Under the pieces are notes generated by a model. It saw only the letters and a list, made by a program, of their open reading frames with translations. It was not told the origin of the DNA and made no database searches. Positions 18,540-30,861 of a stretch of 64,000 bases of DNA are shown here, one piece after another. Origin of the DNA: Alphaproteobacteria bacterium. GTDB lineage: Bacteria; Myxococcota_A; UBA796; CAJQPC01. Each line of letters opens with the position of its first letter. The stretch's first letter is position 1. Location: NCBI GenBank assembly GCA_020632795.1, contig JACKEV010000007.1, positions 186,001 through 250,000 of the forward strand, read 5' to 3'. Position numbers and translations under genes: made by a program.

Positions 18540-19670
18540 GTGCTGCAGAGCCTCCTCGTCTCGCTCCTCTCGCTGATGATCGGCACCTTCGTCGGGGCCT
18601 CCCGGCGGTCCTGGGTCTGGGTGGCCCTGCCCCTGGTCGCCGGCCTGCCCCTGCTCATCGCCGGGGTGGAGGACGGCCTGCCCCTCGCGGGCGCCGGGCT
18701 GTTCGGGCTCTCCTGGGGCCTCGCGCTCTCGCTGCTGGCGGTGACCCGGTGGAACCTGCGGCTCCGGCCGGGGGTGGCCCTCGTCTCCGCCGCCCTGGCG
18801 ATGGAGGGCGGCGTGCTCACCCTCGCCGGCTTGAGCCGGTTCGCCCCGGAGCAGGGGGCGCTGGGGGCCGTGCTCGTCCTGGGGGCGGGCCTGGCCTGCG
18901 CCACCACCGCGCTGATGACCGGGACCTCCAAGGAGGGCCTCGCCCGCAGCGGCCGGGTGCGGGTCGGGACCGCACTCTGCGCCCTCGGCGGGGCCGGGAT
19001 CTGGTACGCCCAGGCCAACCTCCACGCCAGCGGGGCCGCGAACGCCGAGCAGGCCGCCAACCACGTGCTCGTCGCCGGGGTGGGGGTGTTGCTGGTCGCG
19101 CTGGCCGCCGTGCCCCCGCTGCTGGGTGGGCAGAGCCGCGCCTGGGTGCGTCGCTGGGGCTTCGCCATGGCCGGCGCCGGCCTGGTCGCCGTGCCCTTGA
19201 GCCTGGGGCTCGCCCGCGCCGGGGTGGAGTCCACCTGCGCCGACCACGGTCACGGCGGCCCCGCGTGGTGCGCCGCCAGCGCCCGGCCGCCGGCCTGCGA
19301 GCGCGAGTACGAGCTGTTCTCCCGCGCCGAGGACCACCTGGCCCTCTATGATCTGCTGCCCCTCAACCGACTGGTCGAGGACTGGGGCGTGCCCCGCTAC
19401 GGCGTCGACGCCTGCTTCGTGGCCTTCCCCGAGACCCGGCCGCAGCCCTACCGCGTCGTGCTCAAGATCGACCCGAAGACCGGCGCGGTCCGCGAAGCGG
19501 AGGCCCTCGCGGTGTGGGAGTTCGGCCCCGAAGAGGAGCGGCTCACCGGGTGCCTGCAGCGGGTCTTCGCCGCCACCCGCGTCCCCGGGGCGAGCTGCCA
19601 CGGGGTGACCGACATGGTCGTGTCCTTCTACGGGGGCGGCGCGGAGGTGGAGGCCGACGGCGAGCCCTGA
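18540..19670 (+). CDS. Polytopic membrane protein with periplasmic TonB/AgmX-C-like domain
   Basis: 376 residues from the GTG at 18540, with CCAGGA upstream; an in-frame GTG at 18483 would add 19 polar residues. The first half has about seven transmembrane helices (LLVSLLSLMIGTFVGA, WVALPLVAGLPLLIAGV, VLVAGVGVLLVALAAV). After the last helix comes a Cys-containing domain (STCADHGHGGPAWC, ACEREYE). It ends in VVLKIDPKTGAVREAEALAV and LTGCLQRVFAATRVPG, which recalls the small C-terminal domain of myxobacterial AgmX/PglI-type proteins (resemblance only). The role is unknown. It is convergent with the WXXGXW gene. Confidence 0.75.
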   Translation: MLQSLLVSLLSLMIGTFVGASRRSWVWVALPLVAGLPLLIAGVEDGLPLAGAGLFGLSWGLALSLLAVTRWNLRLRPGVALVSAALAMEGGVLTLAGLSRFAPEQGALGAVLVLGAGLACATTALMTGTSKEGLARSGRVRVGTALCALGGAGIWYAQANLHASGAANAEQAANHVLVAGVGVLLVALAAVPPLLGGQSRAWVRRWGFAMAGAGLVAVPLSLGLARAGVESTCADHGHGGPAWCAASARPPACEREYELFSRAEDHLALYDLLPLNRLVEDWGVPRYGVDACFVAFPETRPQPYRVVLKIDPKTGAVREAEALAVWEFGPEEERLTGCLQRVFAATRVPGASCHGVTDMVVSFYGGGAEVEADGEP

Positions 19671-19704
19671 GGGCTCCGGCCTCCACCGCGACGGGCGCCC
19701 GGGC

Positions 19705-21333
19705 CTACTCCACCTCGACCGGCAGGGCCAGCGGGGCGTCCTCGGACTCGGACTTGGAGAGGGTGGCCGAGTCGTCCCAGCCCTCGTCCCAACCCTCCTC
19801 CGGCACCCAGGACTGCGGATCGGCGGCCTCGTACTCGGCCTGCGGGACCCAGTAGCCCTCGACCCACTGGTTGCCGTCGAACCAGCCCGGCACCCAGACG
19901 TAGCCGGCGCGGTCGTCCACCGGCTGCCAGTAGCCGGCGTCGTAGATGCCCTCCTCGTCGAAGTAGCCGTCGACCCAGCGGTAGCCGTCGCGGTACTCGG
20001 GGCGCCAGAAGCCCTCGACCCAGACCTCGCCGTCGAAGAAGCCGGGCTCCCAGACGTAGCCGTCGGGGCCGGTCTTCTCGGGCTGCCAGTGGCCGGCGGC
20101 GTAGACGCCCTCGGACACATACACGCCGTCCACCCAGACCCAGCCGGGCCGGGCGTCGATCCGCCAGTAGCCCTCCATGTAGACGCCGCCGCGCCAGTAG
20201 CCGGGCACGTAGACGTAGCCGTGGTGGTGGTGGACCGGCGCGGTGGCCACCGGCTTCCAGTAGCCGGGGTGCCAGTAGCCGAAGGGGTCGTGGTAGCCGG
20301 CCACCCAGGCCCAGCCCGCCCGCGGCGGCGGCGCCCAGGTGACCACCCAGGGGTCGACGTAGAAGTCGAAGTGGACCACCACCCAGGTGGCGTGGGTGTG
20401 CCGGTAGAACGGGTGGACGTACCAGTGGGTGTAGTAGGGCCGGTAGTGGTAGTACGCCGGCGCGGGGCGCCGCGCGGCGGGGTGGGCGCGCACGTAGTAG
20501 TGGTTGGGCCGGGCGTACCGGTGATCCTGGCTGTGGTAGGGGCGGACCTGGGTGGCGGGTGGGCGGCCGGTGTAGGGCCGCACGCCGCCGGTGGGCGGGG
20601 CCCCGTGGATGGCCCGCTGGGCCGGGGTGCGCGCCGCGATCGCCCGGTTGGCGTCGAGCTGCTGAGGCGGGACCCGGACCGGCACGTTGGGGCGCGGGCC
20701 TGCGGCGCCGGGGGCGGACCGGTCGCTGCCCATCGCGGGACCCCCGGAGGGACCGCCGGCGGGACCCCCAGCGGGCGGGGGCTTGGAGGCGTCAGGTCGG
20801 GGGGCCTGCCCGCCGCTCGCCGGGGCCTTGGCGCTGGAGGGGCCTGCGCTCGGCGTGCTGCGGAGCTCCTGGCCGGGGCCCTGGCCGGATGGCGTGGGCG
20901 CCCCGGGCCCGGACGGCCCGGTGGGGGGGGCCTTTGAACCCGACGGGCCCGCGCTCGGGGAGGGGCGCGGGTTGGTCTGCCACTGGGGCTGCTCGGGCTG
21001 GGGCACCGCGCGCTCGTACTCCGGGGAGGGCCGGGGCGGCGGCTGCTCCGGGGTGCGGAGCTGGGAGCGGTCCTGGCTGGAGGGCTGGGGCTTGCTGGAG
21101 GACGGGGGCTTGCTGGAGGGCTGGCTCTTGCTGGAGCTGCCCTTGCTGGAGCTGCCCTTGCTGGAGCTGCCCTTGCTGGAGCTGCCCTTGCTGGAGTCTC
21201 CCTTCTTGTCACCCTTCTGAGCGACGGCCGCAGGCGGGTCGCCCGAGTCGGGCGGCGGAGGCTCGGCGAGCGCGACGCCGCTGAGCCAGAGGACCAGGGT
21301 CAGCGGGGCGAGGGTACGGATGGACGCGGACAT
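19705..21333 (-). CDS. Secreted WXXGXW-repeat protein with Ser/Lys and Pro-rich N-terminal half
   Basis: 542 residues. The N-terminus is a Sec signal (SIRTLAPLTLVLWLSGVALA). A Ser-Lys-Gly repeat stretch follows, then a long Pro/Ser/Gly-rich linker. The C-terminal half is very rich in Trp/Tyr and built on repeats such as GYVYVPGYWRGG, GWVWVDGVYVSEG, GYVWEPGFFDGE and GYVWVPGWFDGN. This is the WXXGXW repeat of secreted or outer-membrane proteins in Proteobacteria. It is probably a cell-surface or matrix-associated structural protein. It is divergent from the giant MopE-like lipoprotein. Confidence 0.82.
   Translation of the reverse strand: MSASIRTLAPLTLVLWLSGVALAEPPPPDSGDPPAAVAQKGDKKGDSSKGSSSKGSSSKGSSSKGSSSKSQPSSKPPSSSKPQPSSQDRSQLRTPEQPPPRPSPEYERAVPQPEQPQWQTNPRPSPSAGPSGSKAPPTGPSGPGAPTPSGQGPGQELRSTPSAGPSSAKAPASGGQAPRPDASKPPPAGGPAGGPSGGPAMGSDRSAPGAAGPRPNVPVRVPPQQLDANRAIAARTPAQRAIHGAPPTGGVRPYTGRPPATQVRPYHSQDHRYARPNHYYVRAHPAARRPAPAYYHYRPYYTHWYVHPFYRHTHATWVVVHFDFYVDPWVVTWAPPPRAGWAWVAGYHDPFGYWHPGYWKPVATAPVHHHHGYVYVPGYWRGGVYMEGYWRIDARPGWVWVDGVYVSEGVYAAGHWQPEKTGPDGYVWEPGFFDGEVWVEGFWRPEYRDGYRWVDGYFDEEGIYDAGYWQPVDDRAGYVWVPGWFDGNQWVEGYWVPQAEYEAADPQSWVPEEGWDEGWDDSATLSKSESEDAPLALPVEVE
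21127..21201. repeat. 15-bp tandem repeat (SSKGS units)
   Basis: Five consecutive 15-bp units (CTTGCTGGAGCTGCC, the last one varied) lie in the N-terminal part of the WXXGXW gene. On the minus strand they encode a repeating Gly-Ser-Ser-Ser-Lys. It is a coding microsatellite-like tract, not a CRISPR: there are no spacers. Confidence 0.9.
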
Positions 21334-21448
21334 GGGACGCTCCTCGGTGCGGATCGCGAGGTCGGACGAACTGCAGCATCGCTGTATTCGATGCGGCGCG
21401 TTCACGGCATGCGTCAGATCAGGATCCGCCTCGACGCCGCGGAGCCGG

Positions 21449-21454
21449 TATGAT
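21449..21454 (+). promoter_or_regulatory. Possible -10 box of the MopE-like lipoprotein gene
   Basis: TATGAT lies in the 190-bp divergent gap, about 70 nt before the ATG at 21526. No clear -35 element is 17 nt upstream. The rest of the gap shows nothing else I can name. Confidence 0.35.
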
Positions 21455-21525
21455 GAGGCGCGGGCCCCGATGACCCGGGGGAACGACGTGTCCAGGACGG
21501 GCCCTGTACGTGAGGAGCGCCGCCG

Positions 21526-26205
<4,680 letters not shown>

Positions 26206-26233
26206 AGGAGCAACCGGCCGAGGCGACCGTTAT

Positions 26234-26250
26234 GGTCTCCACAGGAGACC
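26234..26250. promoter_or_regulatory. Perfect palindrome overlapping -10 box and SD of the DUF218 gene
   Basis: GGTCTCCACAGGAGACC is a 7-bp perfect inverted repeat with a 3-nt centre. Its left arm overlaps TATGGT (26231-26236, a possible -10 box) and its right arm contains the AGGAG SD for the ATG at 26253. It could be a repressor operator or, if transcription starts upstream, an SD-hiding hairpin. Confidence 0.4.
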
Positions 26251-26252
26251 CC

Positions 26253-27035
26253 ATGCGCGCCCTCCCGGACATCGTCGATCCAGGTCGTGGCCGCGCCGAC
26301 CCCGCGCGCCCCGGAGCCGGGGCGGTGAGGCGCGGCGGGACGCTGGCGCTGCTCGCGCTGCTGGGCTGTGGGCGCCGGGCCACCCCCCTGCCGCCCCTGG
26401 ACCAGGGGCCGGTGGTCGACGCGGCCATCGTGCCCGGATGCCCGGCGGAGGAGGACGGTCGCCTCTCCTTCTGCCTGGAGCGGCGCGCGCTCTGGGCGGT
26501 CCACCTGTGGCGGACCGGGGCGGTGCCGGCCTTCATCACCTCGGGGGCGGCCACCTACAACCGCTGGGTCGAGGCCGAGGCCCTGGCGTCCACGATGACC
26601 GCGATGGGCGTGCCCCGCGAGGCCATCCACACCGAGACCCAGGCCCTGCACACCGACGAGAACGTGGCCTACTCCATGCACCTCGCCGACCAGCTCGGCT
26701 TCGCGCGCCTGGGGGTGGCCTCCGACCCCTCCCAGGCCCGAGGGGCCTGCAAGATGCTCCGCGCCTGGGAGCGGCCCTGCGTCGAGCTGGCCGCCGACTA
26801 CGAGGCCGTGCACGCCATCCGGGTCAGCGAAGGGGTGCCGCCCCTGGCGCTGGAGCCGGTGCCCGCGGACGCCTGGATGCCCCTGAAGGAGCGGGAGCAG
26901 GCCATCGCCGAGGCCGCCGGTGAGCGCCCCCGCCCGCCGTCCTGGTGGGTCTACGGCTCGCGGGCGTTGACCGATCCGCTGCTGGACCACCCCCCGCCCG
27001 CGCCGCCAGGGCCGGAGCCGACCCTCAGCCGGTAG
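26253..27035 (+). CDS. DUF218 (YdcF/SanA-like) envelope protein, probable lipoprotein
   Basis: 260 residues from the ATG at 26253; a GTG at 26325 is an alternative that would place a lipoprotein signal (RRGGTLALLALLGC) right at the N-terminus. The DUF218 core is visible: VVDAAIVPGCP, ALWAVHLWRTGAVPAFITSG, WVEAEALASTMTAMGVP and HTDENVAYSM. DUF218 proteins act at the cell envelope and are linked to vancomycin tolerance and polysaccharide processes, but the reaction is not established. The 3' end overlaps the convergent hydrolase gene by 11 nt. Confidence 0.82.
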   Translation: MRALPDIVDPGRGRADPARPGAGAVRRGGTLALLALLGCGRRATPLPPLDQGPVVDAAIVPGCPAEEDGRLSFCLERRALWAVHLWRTGAVPAFITSGAATYNRWVEAEALASTMTAMGVPREAIHTETQALHTDENVAYSMHLADQLGFARLGVASDPSQARGACKMLRAWERPCVELAADYEAVHAIRVSEGVPPLALEPVPADAWMPLKEREQAIAEAAGERPRPPSWWVYGSRALTDPLLDHPPPAPPGPEPTLSR

Positions 27036-27846
27036 AGCTGAGGTTCATGACGCCGCCCCGGGCGTCGACCTCCTCGACGAAGGCCATGACCGCCGCGTTG
27101 AGGTCGTCGGGGGCGTCCAGAGGCGTGAAGTGCCGGGACCCGGCGATCTCCTGGTAGCGGGCGTTGGGGATGCCCTTGACCAGCTGGCGGGCGTAGGGCG
27201 CGGTGACGATGTCGTCCAAAGCACCCCGCAGGATCAGGGTGGGGCAGGTGACCCGGCCGAGCTGGCTCTGGACGTCGTGCTCCAGCATGGCCCGCAGGGC
27301 GCGCTTGAAGCCCTCGGGCTCGTTGCGCTCCCACTCCTCGTGCAGGCGGAGACGCTGGTCCTGCTGGTCGGGCTCGGGGAACAGCCGCCGGGTGAGGTGG
27401 TCGCGCACCCGATCCAGGGACAGGTTCGGCATCACCAGGCGGTAGAACATGGAGAGCCCCAGGCTGCGCAGGTCCAGGGGCCGGGCGTGGGCGGCGGTGT
27501 TGATGAGGGTCAGGGAGCGGACCCGATCGGGCACCGCGATGGCCAGGGAGAGCGCGACCAGCCCGCCGAGGTCGTGGCCCACGAGGTGGGGGTCGACCAG
27601 CCCACAGCGGTCCATCAGCCGCAGCACGTCGTTGACCATCGCCGCCATGTGGTAGGGCTCGGTGGCGAGGTCGCTGTCTCCGTGATCCCGCAGGTCCGGA
27701 CACCACACCCGATAGTGCTGGGAGAGCACCGGCAGCAGGTAGAGCCACTGGGTCTTGGAGGCCCCCAGCGCGTGGAGGAGGACCACGTCAGGGCCTCCTC
27801 CGACGACCTGGTAGGTGATGCGTTGTCCATCGAGGACGACGCGCAA
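27025..27846 (-). CDS. Alpha/beta hydrolase (esterase/lactonase-like), TTG start
   Basis: 273 residues. The oxyanion region is VVLLHALGASKTQW, the nucleophile elbow is GHDLGG where Asp replaces the usual Ser (as in dehalogenase/epoxide-hydrolase relatives), followed by GALDDIVTA (acid) and AGSRHFTPLDAP (histidine). No ATG is available near the conserved start; TTG at 27846 follows a perfect AAGGAGG with a 4-nt gap. GHDLGG makes an epoxide hydrolase or haloalkane dehalogenase mechanism more likely than an esterase. It stands alone, convergent with the DUF218 gene. Confidence 0.85.
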   Translation of the reverse strand: MRVVLDGQRITYQVVGGGPDVVLLHALGASKTQWLYLLPVLSQHYRVWCPDLRDHGDSDLATEPYHMAAMVNDVLRLMDRCGLVDPHLVGHDLGGLVALSLAIAVPDRVRSLTLINTAAHARPLDLRSLGLSMFYRLVMPNLSLDRVRDHLTRRLFPEPDQQDQRLRLHEEWERNEPEGFKRALRAMLEHDVQSQLGRVTCPTLILRGALDDIVTAPYARQLVKGIPNARYQEIAGSRHFTPLDAPDDLNAAVMAFVEEVDARGGVMNLSSTG

Positions 27847-27850
27847 TGAG

Positions 27851-27857
27851 CCTCCTT
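27851..27857 (-). promoter_or_regulatory. Strong SD that fixes a TTG start
   Basis: AAGGAGG on the minus strand lies 4 nt before TTG at 27846. The longer open frame to 28170 lies antisense to the next gene and has no SD, so the TTG is preferred. Confidence 0.7.
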
Positions 27858-27972
27858 GTTTCCTGCCTCTCCTGGGGCAACATATCACGGGGATGCCGGT
27901 CAGACTCCGGACCCCCTGTCGGCTAGACTGTCTCCAAGGCACGAGAGAGAGTTCGCGACCTTGGAGGTCCGG

Positions 27973-28254
27973 ATGCGTCAAGAGGACACCTTCTGTCATG
28001 AGGTGTCGTGCCCCCTGTGCGCCGCGCGCTATCAGGTGGGTACGACGACCGCAGCCCCCCCCGCCGAGATGCCCTGCGGGGCCTGCTGGCGGACTCTGCG
28101 GCCCGCCGACAAGGCACCTTGGCTGCGCAGGATGCGCGCCGCCCCTGCCGACCGCCAGGCCCTCGTCCACCGGGACCCGGTCCGCTACGCGCCGCCCACC
28201 CTGCAGGCCTACGTCGAGAACCTGGAGCGCGCCCTCGCCGCAGCCGGGGGGTGA
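27973..28254 (+). CDS. Small zinc-ribbon-like protein
   Basis: 93 residues from the ATG at 27973 with GGAGGT upstream. Cysteines form CPLC (in EVSCPLCAARY) and CGAC (in MPCGACWRTL), a plausible four-Cys zinc ribbon. The C-terminal half is helical and charged. I do not recognise a family. TAGACT at 27924-27929 may be its -10 box. It is followed 29 bp later by another Cys-rich small protein, which suggests a related pair. Confidence 0.68.
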   Translation: MRQEDTFCHEVSCPLCAARYQVGTTTAAPPAEMPCGACWRTLRPADKAPWLRRMRAAPADRQALVHRDPVRYAPPTLQAYVENLERALAAAGG

Positions 28255-28271
28255 TCCTCCGCCGATGCGGT

Positions 28272-28277
28272 TAGGCT
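28272..28277 (+). promoter_or_regulatory. -10 box, probable leaderless start of the next gene
   Basis: TAGGCT is followed by 6 nt (GGGAGG) and the GTG at 28284. The preceding bases TGCGGT resemble those before two other leaderless candidates (38369 and 62242). Confidence 0.45.
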
Positions 28278-28283
28278 GGGAGG

Positions 28284-28625
28284 GTGAGCACCCCAGCGAT
28301 CCCCGATCTCGATCAGCGCGGCTTCGTGAAGGTCGCCTGCGCGTCCTGCGGCCGCGACGACGTGTGGCTGCGCTGCGACGGCTGCCAGAAGTCGGACCAC
28401 TTCCTGTTTGACGGGCAGGTGGCCACCTGCGCCTGCGGGGCCACCTACGACCACGCCACCTGCCTCTGCGGCGAGACGGTCCCGGCCGATCGCCTGGCGT
28501 TCACCCCCTTCGATCAGGGCCCGATGGCGCTGGCGGACCTGGAGTGGGACCCCACCCGGATCGTGATCCTGGCGGGGATCGCCCTCCTGCTCGTGGGCGG
28601 GGCGGCGTGGTTGTTCCTGGGCTGA
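28284..28625 (+). CDS. Tail-anchored double zinc-ribbon protein
   Basis: 113 residues, GTG start. Cysteine pairs CASC, CDGC, CACG and CLCG (residues about 18-65) suggest two zinc ribbons or one larger Zn domain. The last 22 residues are a single hydrophobic helix (IVILAGIALLLVGGAAWLFL) that ends at the C-terminus, so it is probably a tail-anchored cytoplasmic-face protein. It overlaps the start of the DUF547-FGE gene by 19 nt, suggesting coupled translation. No family recognised. Confidence 0.72.
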   Translation: MSTPAIPDLDQRGFVKVACASCGRDDVWLRCDGCQKSDHFLFDGQVATCACGATYDHATCLCGETVPADRLAFTPFDQGPMALADLEWDPTRIVILAGIALLLVGGAAWLFLG

Positions 28626-30412
28626 TCCTCGCGCTGACCGGCTGCGCGCAGCAGATCGCCGCCCCGCCTGCGCCCGCGCAGGACCCCTGGCCGACCTGGG
28701 ACGAGGCCCTCGGGGCGGTGGTGACCCCCAGCGGGCGGGTGGACTACGACGCGCTGCGGGCACGCCGGGCCGCTCTGGACGGGGTGCTGGGGGCGCTGGC
28801 CGTCGACCCCGGGCCCTCCAGCGACGACGCGCTGCTCGCCCGGCGGATCAACGCCTACAACGCCTTCGTGCTGGCCGGGGTGCTGGAGCGGGCCCCCATC
28901 GACTCGGTGCACGACGTGGCCATCGGGATCTGGCGGGTGCCGGCGGGCACGGGCTTCTTCAAGGGGCTCGAGTTCCGGCTCGACGGGGATCGGGTGGATC
29001 TCCACACCCTGGAGCACACCCTGATCCGGGCGCGCTTCCGGGACCCACGGGTCCACGCGGCCCTCAACTGCGCCTCGGCGGGCTGCCCGCCGCTCAAGGC
29101 CGGGATCTACCACCCCGAGACCCTGGACGCCGAGCTGGACGCGGCCTTCACCCGCTTCGTGAAGACCCGGTGCCGGCTGGACGGCGACACCCTGGCGCTC
29201 TCCGAGGTGTTCGATTGGTTCGAGGATGACTTCCTGGCGTGGGGCGGGGCGCAGACCGTCTGTCACTACGCCGCCCGCTACGAGCCCGACTGGACGGGCA
29301 TCGCGGAGGCCGGCTGCCCGCACCGCTTCGAGCCCTGGGACTGGTCGCTCAACGCCGCGGTCGTGCCCCCGCCCCTGGCCACCGCGCCCGCGCCCTGGGG
29401 GGACAGCGACGGGGGCTGCCCCCCGGGCATGGTGCGCCTCCCGGCGGGCACCTGGACCACCGGCATGAAGCAGCCCTTCCCCTACGGCGTCGTCGACACC
29501 ACGCAGATGGCGGTGGTCGAGGCCCCCGAGCGCTTCTGCGACGGCGCCATCGGGGAGGCCGAGGGCGCGACGGCCTGCTGGGTGCGCACCGACCTCTACG
29601 ACCCCGTCGTGCCGCTGCACGAGGTCACCGTCCCCGACGCCTGCATCGAGCCCCTGCCCTTCCCCGGCGCGGGCCCCTACCCGCCCGACGGCATGTCCAC
29701 CTGGGACGCCGCGCAGTTCGACGCGATGCTGTCCAGCGGGCGCTTCGGGCCCCGGCGCATGTGCACGTTCACCGAGTACGAGCTGGCGGTCGCCGGGCCG
29801 ACCCAGGACCTGCGGTTCCTGTATGGGGACGCGGCCGACCCCGGGCGCTGCCCGGCCTCCGAGGACGAGGGCATCGGCGCGCGGCCCGCTTGCGCCAACC
29901 CGGAGACCGGCGTGGGGGAGTACGGCGCGGTGATCTCCCAGTGGGTGGTCGCCGACCCGCAGTTCGTGGCGAACGCCTGCCCCGACCCGCCCGGCTGCGC
30001 TGCGGCGGGAGGTCGCGCCCTGGTGGACGAGGCCGGCCAGCCCGCCATTCGATACCTCGTGGCCGGGGGCACCCGCCGGGTGCAGACCCGTCAGGCCCCC
30101 TACACCCCCCACACCTGGCACGACCACGGCGAGGCCCCCGGCCCCCAGGGCTGCGACGACTGGGGCTGGGACGACGGCCCGGCGGTCTGCGCCGACCCCG
30201 ACCCCCGCTACCTGCGCTGCCCCGACGAGCCCGAGGGCGAGGGCTGCGCCGCGCTGGCCCTGGCCGAGGCCCGCTGGGCCGCGCTGGTGGAGGGCTGTGT
30301 GGGCGGCACCATGACCGACTGCCTCAACCGGGGCCTGTCGGACGTGCGCGGGGAGCAGGTGGAGGTCTGCCCGGACCGCCCGGAGACCCTGGGGCCCGGT
30401 CAGGGGCGCTGA
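28607..30412 (+). CDS. Lipoprotein fusing DUF547 to an FGE/SUMF1-like domain
   Basis: 601 residues from GTG at 28607, giving the short signal MVVPGLILALTGC; an ATG at 28544 would add a charged 21-residue leader. Residues about 20-230 are DUF547: VDYDALRARRAAL, RRINAYNAFVLAGVL, GFFKGLEFRLDGD, HTLEHTLIRARFRDPRVHAALNCASAGCPPL. From about residue 270 a second domain has the formylglycine-generating-enzyme look: PPGMVRLPAGTWTTG, STWDAAQFDAMLSSGRFGPR, MCTFTEYELAVAGPTQDLRF and YGDAADPGRCPASEDEG. It has many cysteines. FGE-fold domains outside sulfatase maturation often have structural or binding roles. Confidence 0.82.
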   Translation: MVVPGLILALTGCAQQIAAPPAPAQDPWPTWDEALGAVVTPSGRVDYDALRARRAALDGVLGALAVDPGPSSDDALLARRINAYNAFVLAGVLERAPIDSVHDVAIGIWRVPAGTGFFKGLEFRLDGDRVDLHTLEHTLIRARFRDPRVHAALNCASAGCPPLKAGIYHPETLDAELDAAFTRFVKTRCRLDGDTLALSEVFDWFEDDFLAWGGAQTVCHYAARYEPDWTGIAEAGCPHRFEPWDWSLNAAVVPPPLATAPAPWGDSDGGCPPGMVRLPAGTWTTGMKQPFPYGVVDTTQMAVVEAPERFCDGAIGEAEGATACWVRTDLYDPVVPLHEVTVPDACIEPLPFPGAGPYPPDGMSTWDAAQFDAMLSSGRFGPRRMCTFTEYELAVAGPTQDLRFLYGDAADPGRCPASEDEGIGARPACANPETGVGEYGAVISQWVVADPQFVANACPDPPGCAAAGGRALVDEAGQPAIRYLVAGGTRRVQTRQAPYTPHTWHDHGEAPGPQGCDDWGWDDGPAVCADPDPRYLRCPDEPEGEGCAALALAEARWAALVEGCVGGTMTDCLNRGLSDVRGEQVEVCPDRPETLGPGQGR

Positions 30413-30861
30413 CGGGGCGGGGGCACATCCAGCTCGAACCACGCGGCCTCGGCGTGGACGCCGTCAACGCGGAGCCGGCCCATCGCCACAGGCAGGGAGA
30501 AGCGGCGGGGGCCGGCGCTGCCCGGGTTCACGTAGAGCACGCCGCCGCGCTGCTCCACGACGGGCTTGTGGGAGTGGCCGGAGACGATGACCGATGCGGT
30601 CGCCTCGAGCTGGCTGAGGTCGTGGAGCAGGTGGACGGTGACGCCCTCGAAGCACAGGGTGAGGGTCTCCGGCGGGGCCCCCGCCCAGCGGTCGACGTTG
30701 CCGCGCACCGCGTGCACGGGGGCGATGGCCCGGAGCCCCTCCAGAACCGCAGGCTTGCCGATGTCCCCGGCGTGCAGGATGGCGTCCACCCCCTCCAGCG
30801 CGGCGAGGGCCTGGGGCCGCAGCAGGCCGTGGGTGTCCGAGATGAGGCCGAGGGTGATCAC
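30400..30861 (-). CDS. YfcE/MJ0936-family metallophosphodiesterase
   Basis: 153 residues, GTG start overlapping the stop of the upstream DUF2079 gene by 4 nt (GTGA). All calcineurin-like metal motifs are present: LISDTHG, HAGDIG, VRGNVD, GHSH and NPGSAGPRR. The family cleaves phosphodiester bonds with Mn/Ni; the physiological substrate is usually unknown. The 3' end overlaps the convergent DUF547-FGE gene by 13 nt. Confidence 0.93.
   Translation of the reverse strand: MITLGLISDTHGLLRPQALAALEGVDAILHAGDIGKPAVLEGLRAIAPVHAVRGNVDRWAGAPPETLTLCFEGVTVHLLHDLSQLEATASVIVSGHSHKPVVEQRGGVLYVNPGSAGPRRFSLPVAMGRLRVDGVHAEAAWFELDVPPPRQRP

Noticed and set aside
15332..19234. A 1300-codon minus-strand frame
   Set aside because: Antisense to the STAND-like gene, no recognisable domain, and codon pattern typical of GC-rich shadow frames.
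21127..21201. Regular 15-bp repeats that might suggest CRISPR
   Set aside because: The units are directly adjacent without spacers and code in frame for SSKGS.
28544..28606. Upstream ATG extension of the DUF547-FGE gene
   Set aside because: It would put a charged, Pro/Arg-rich leader before the lipobox and overlap the zinc-ribbon gene by 82 nt; the GTG at 28607 gives a proper short signal. The choice is not certain.
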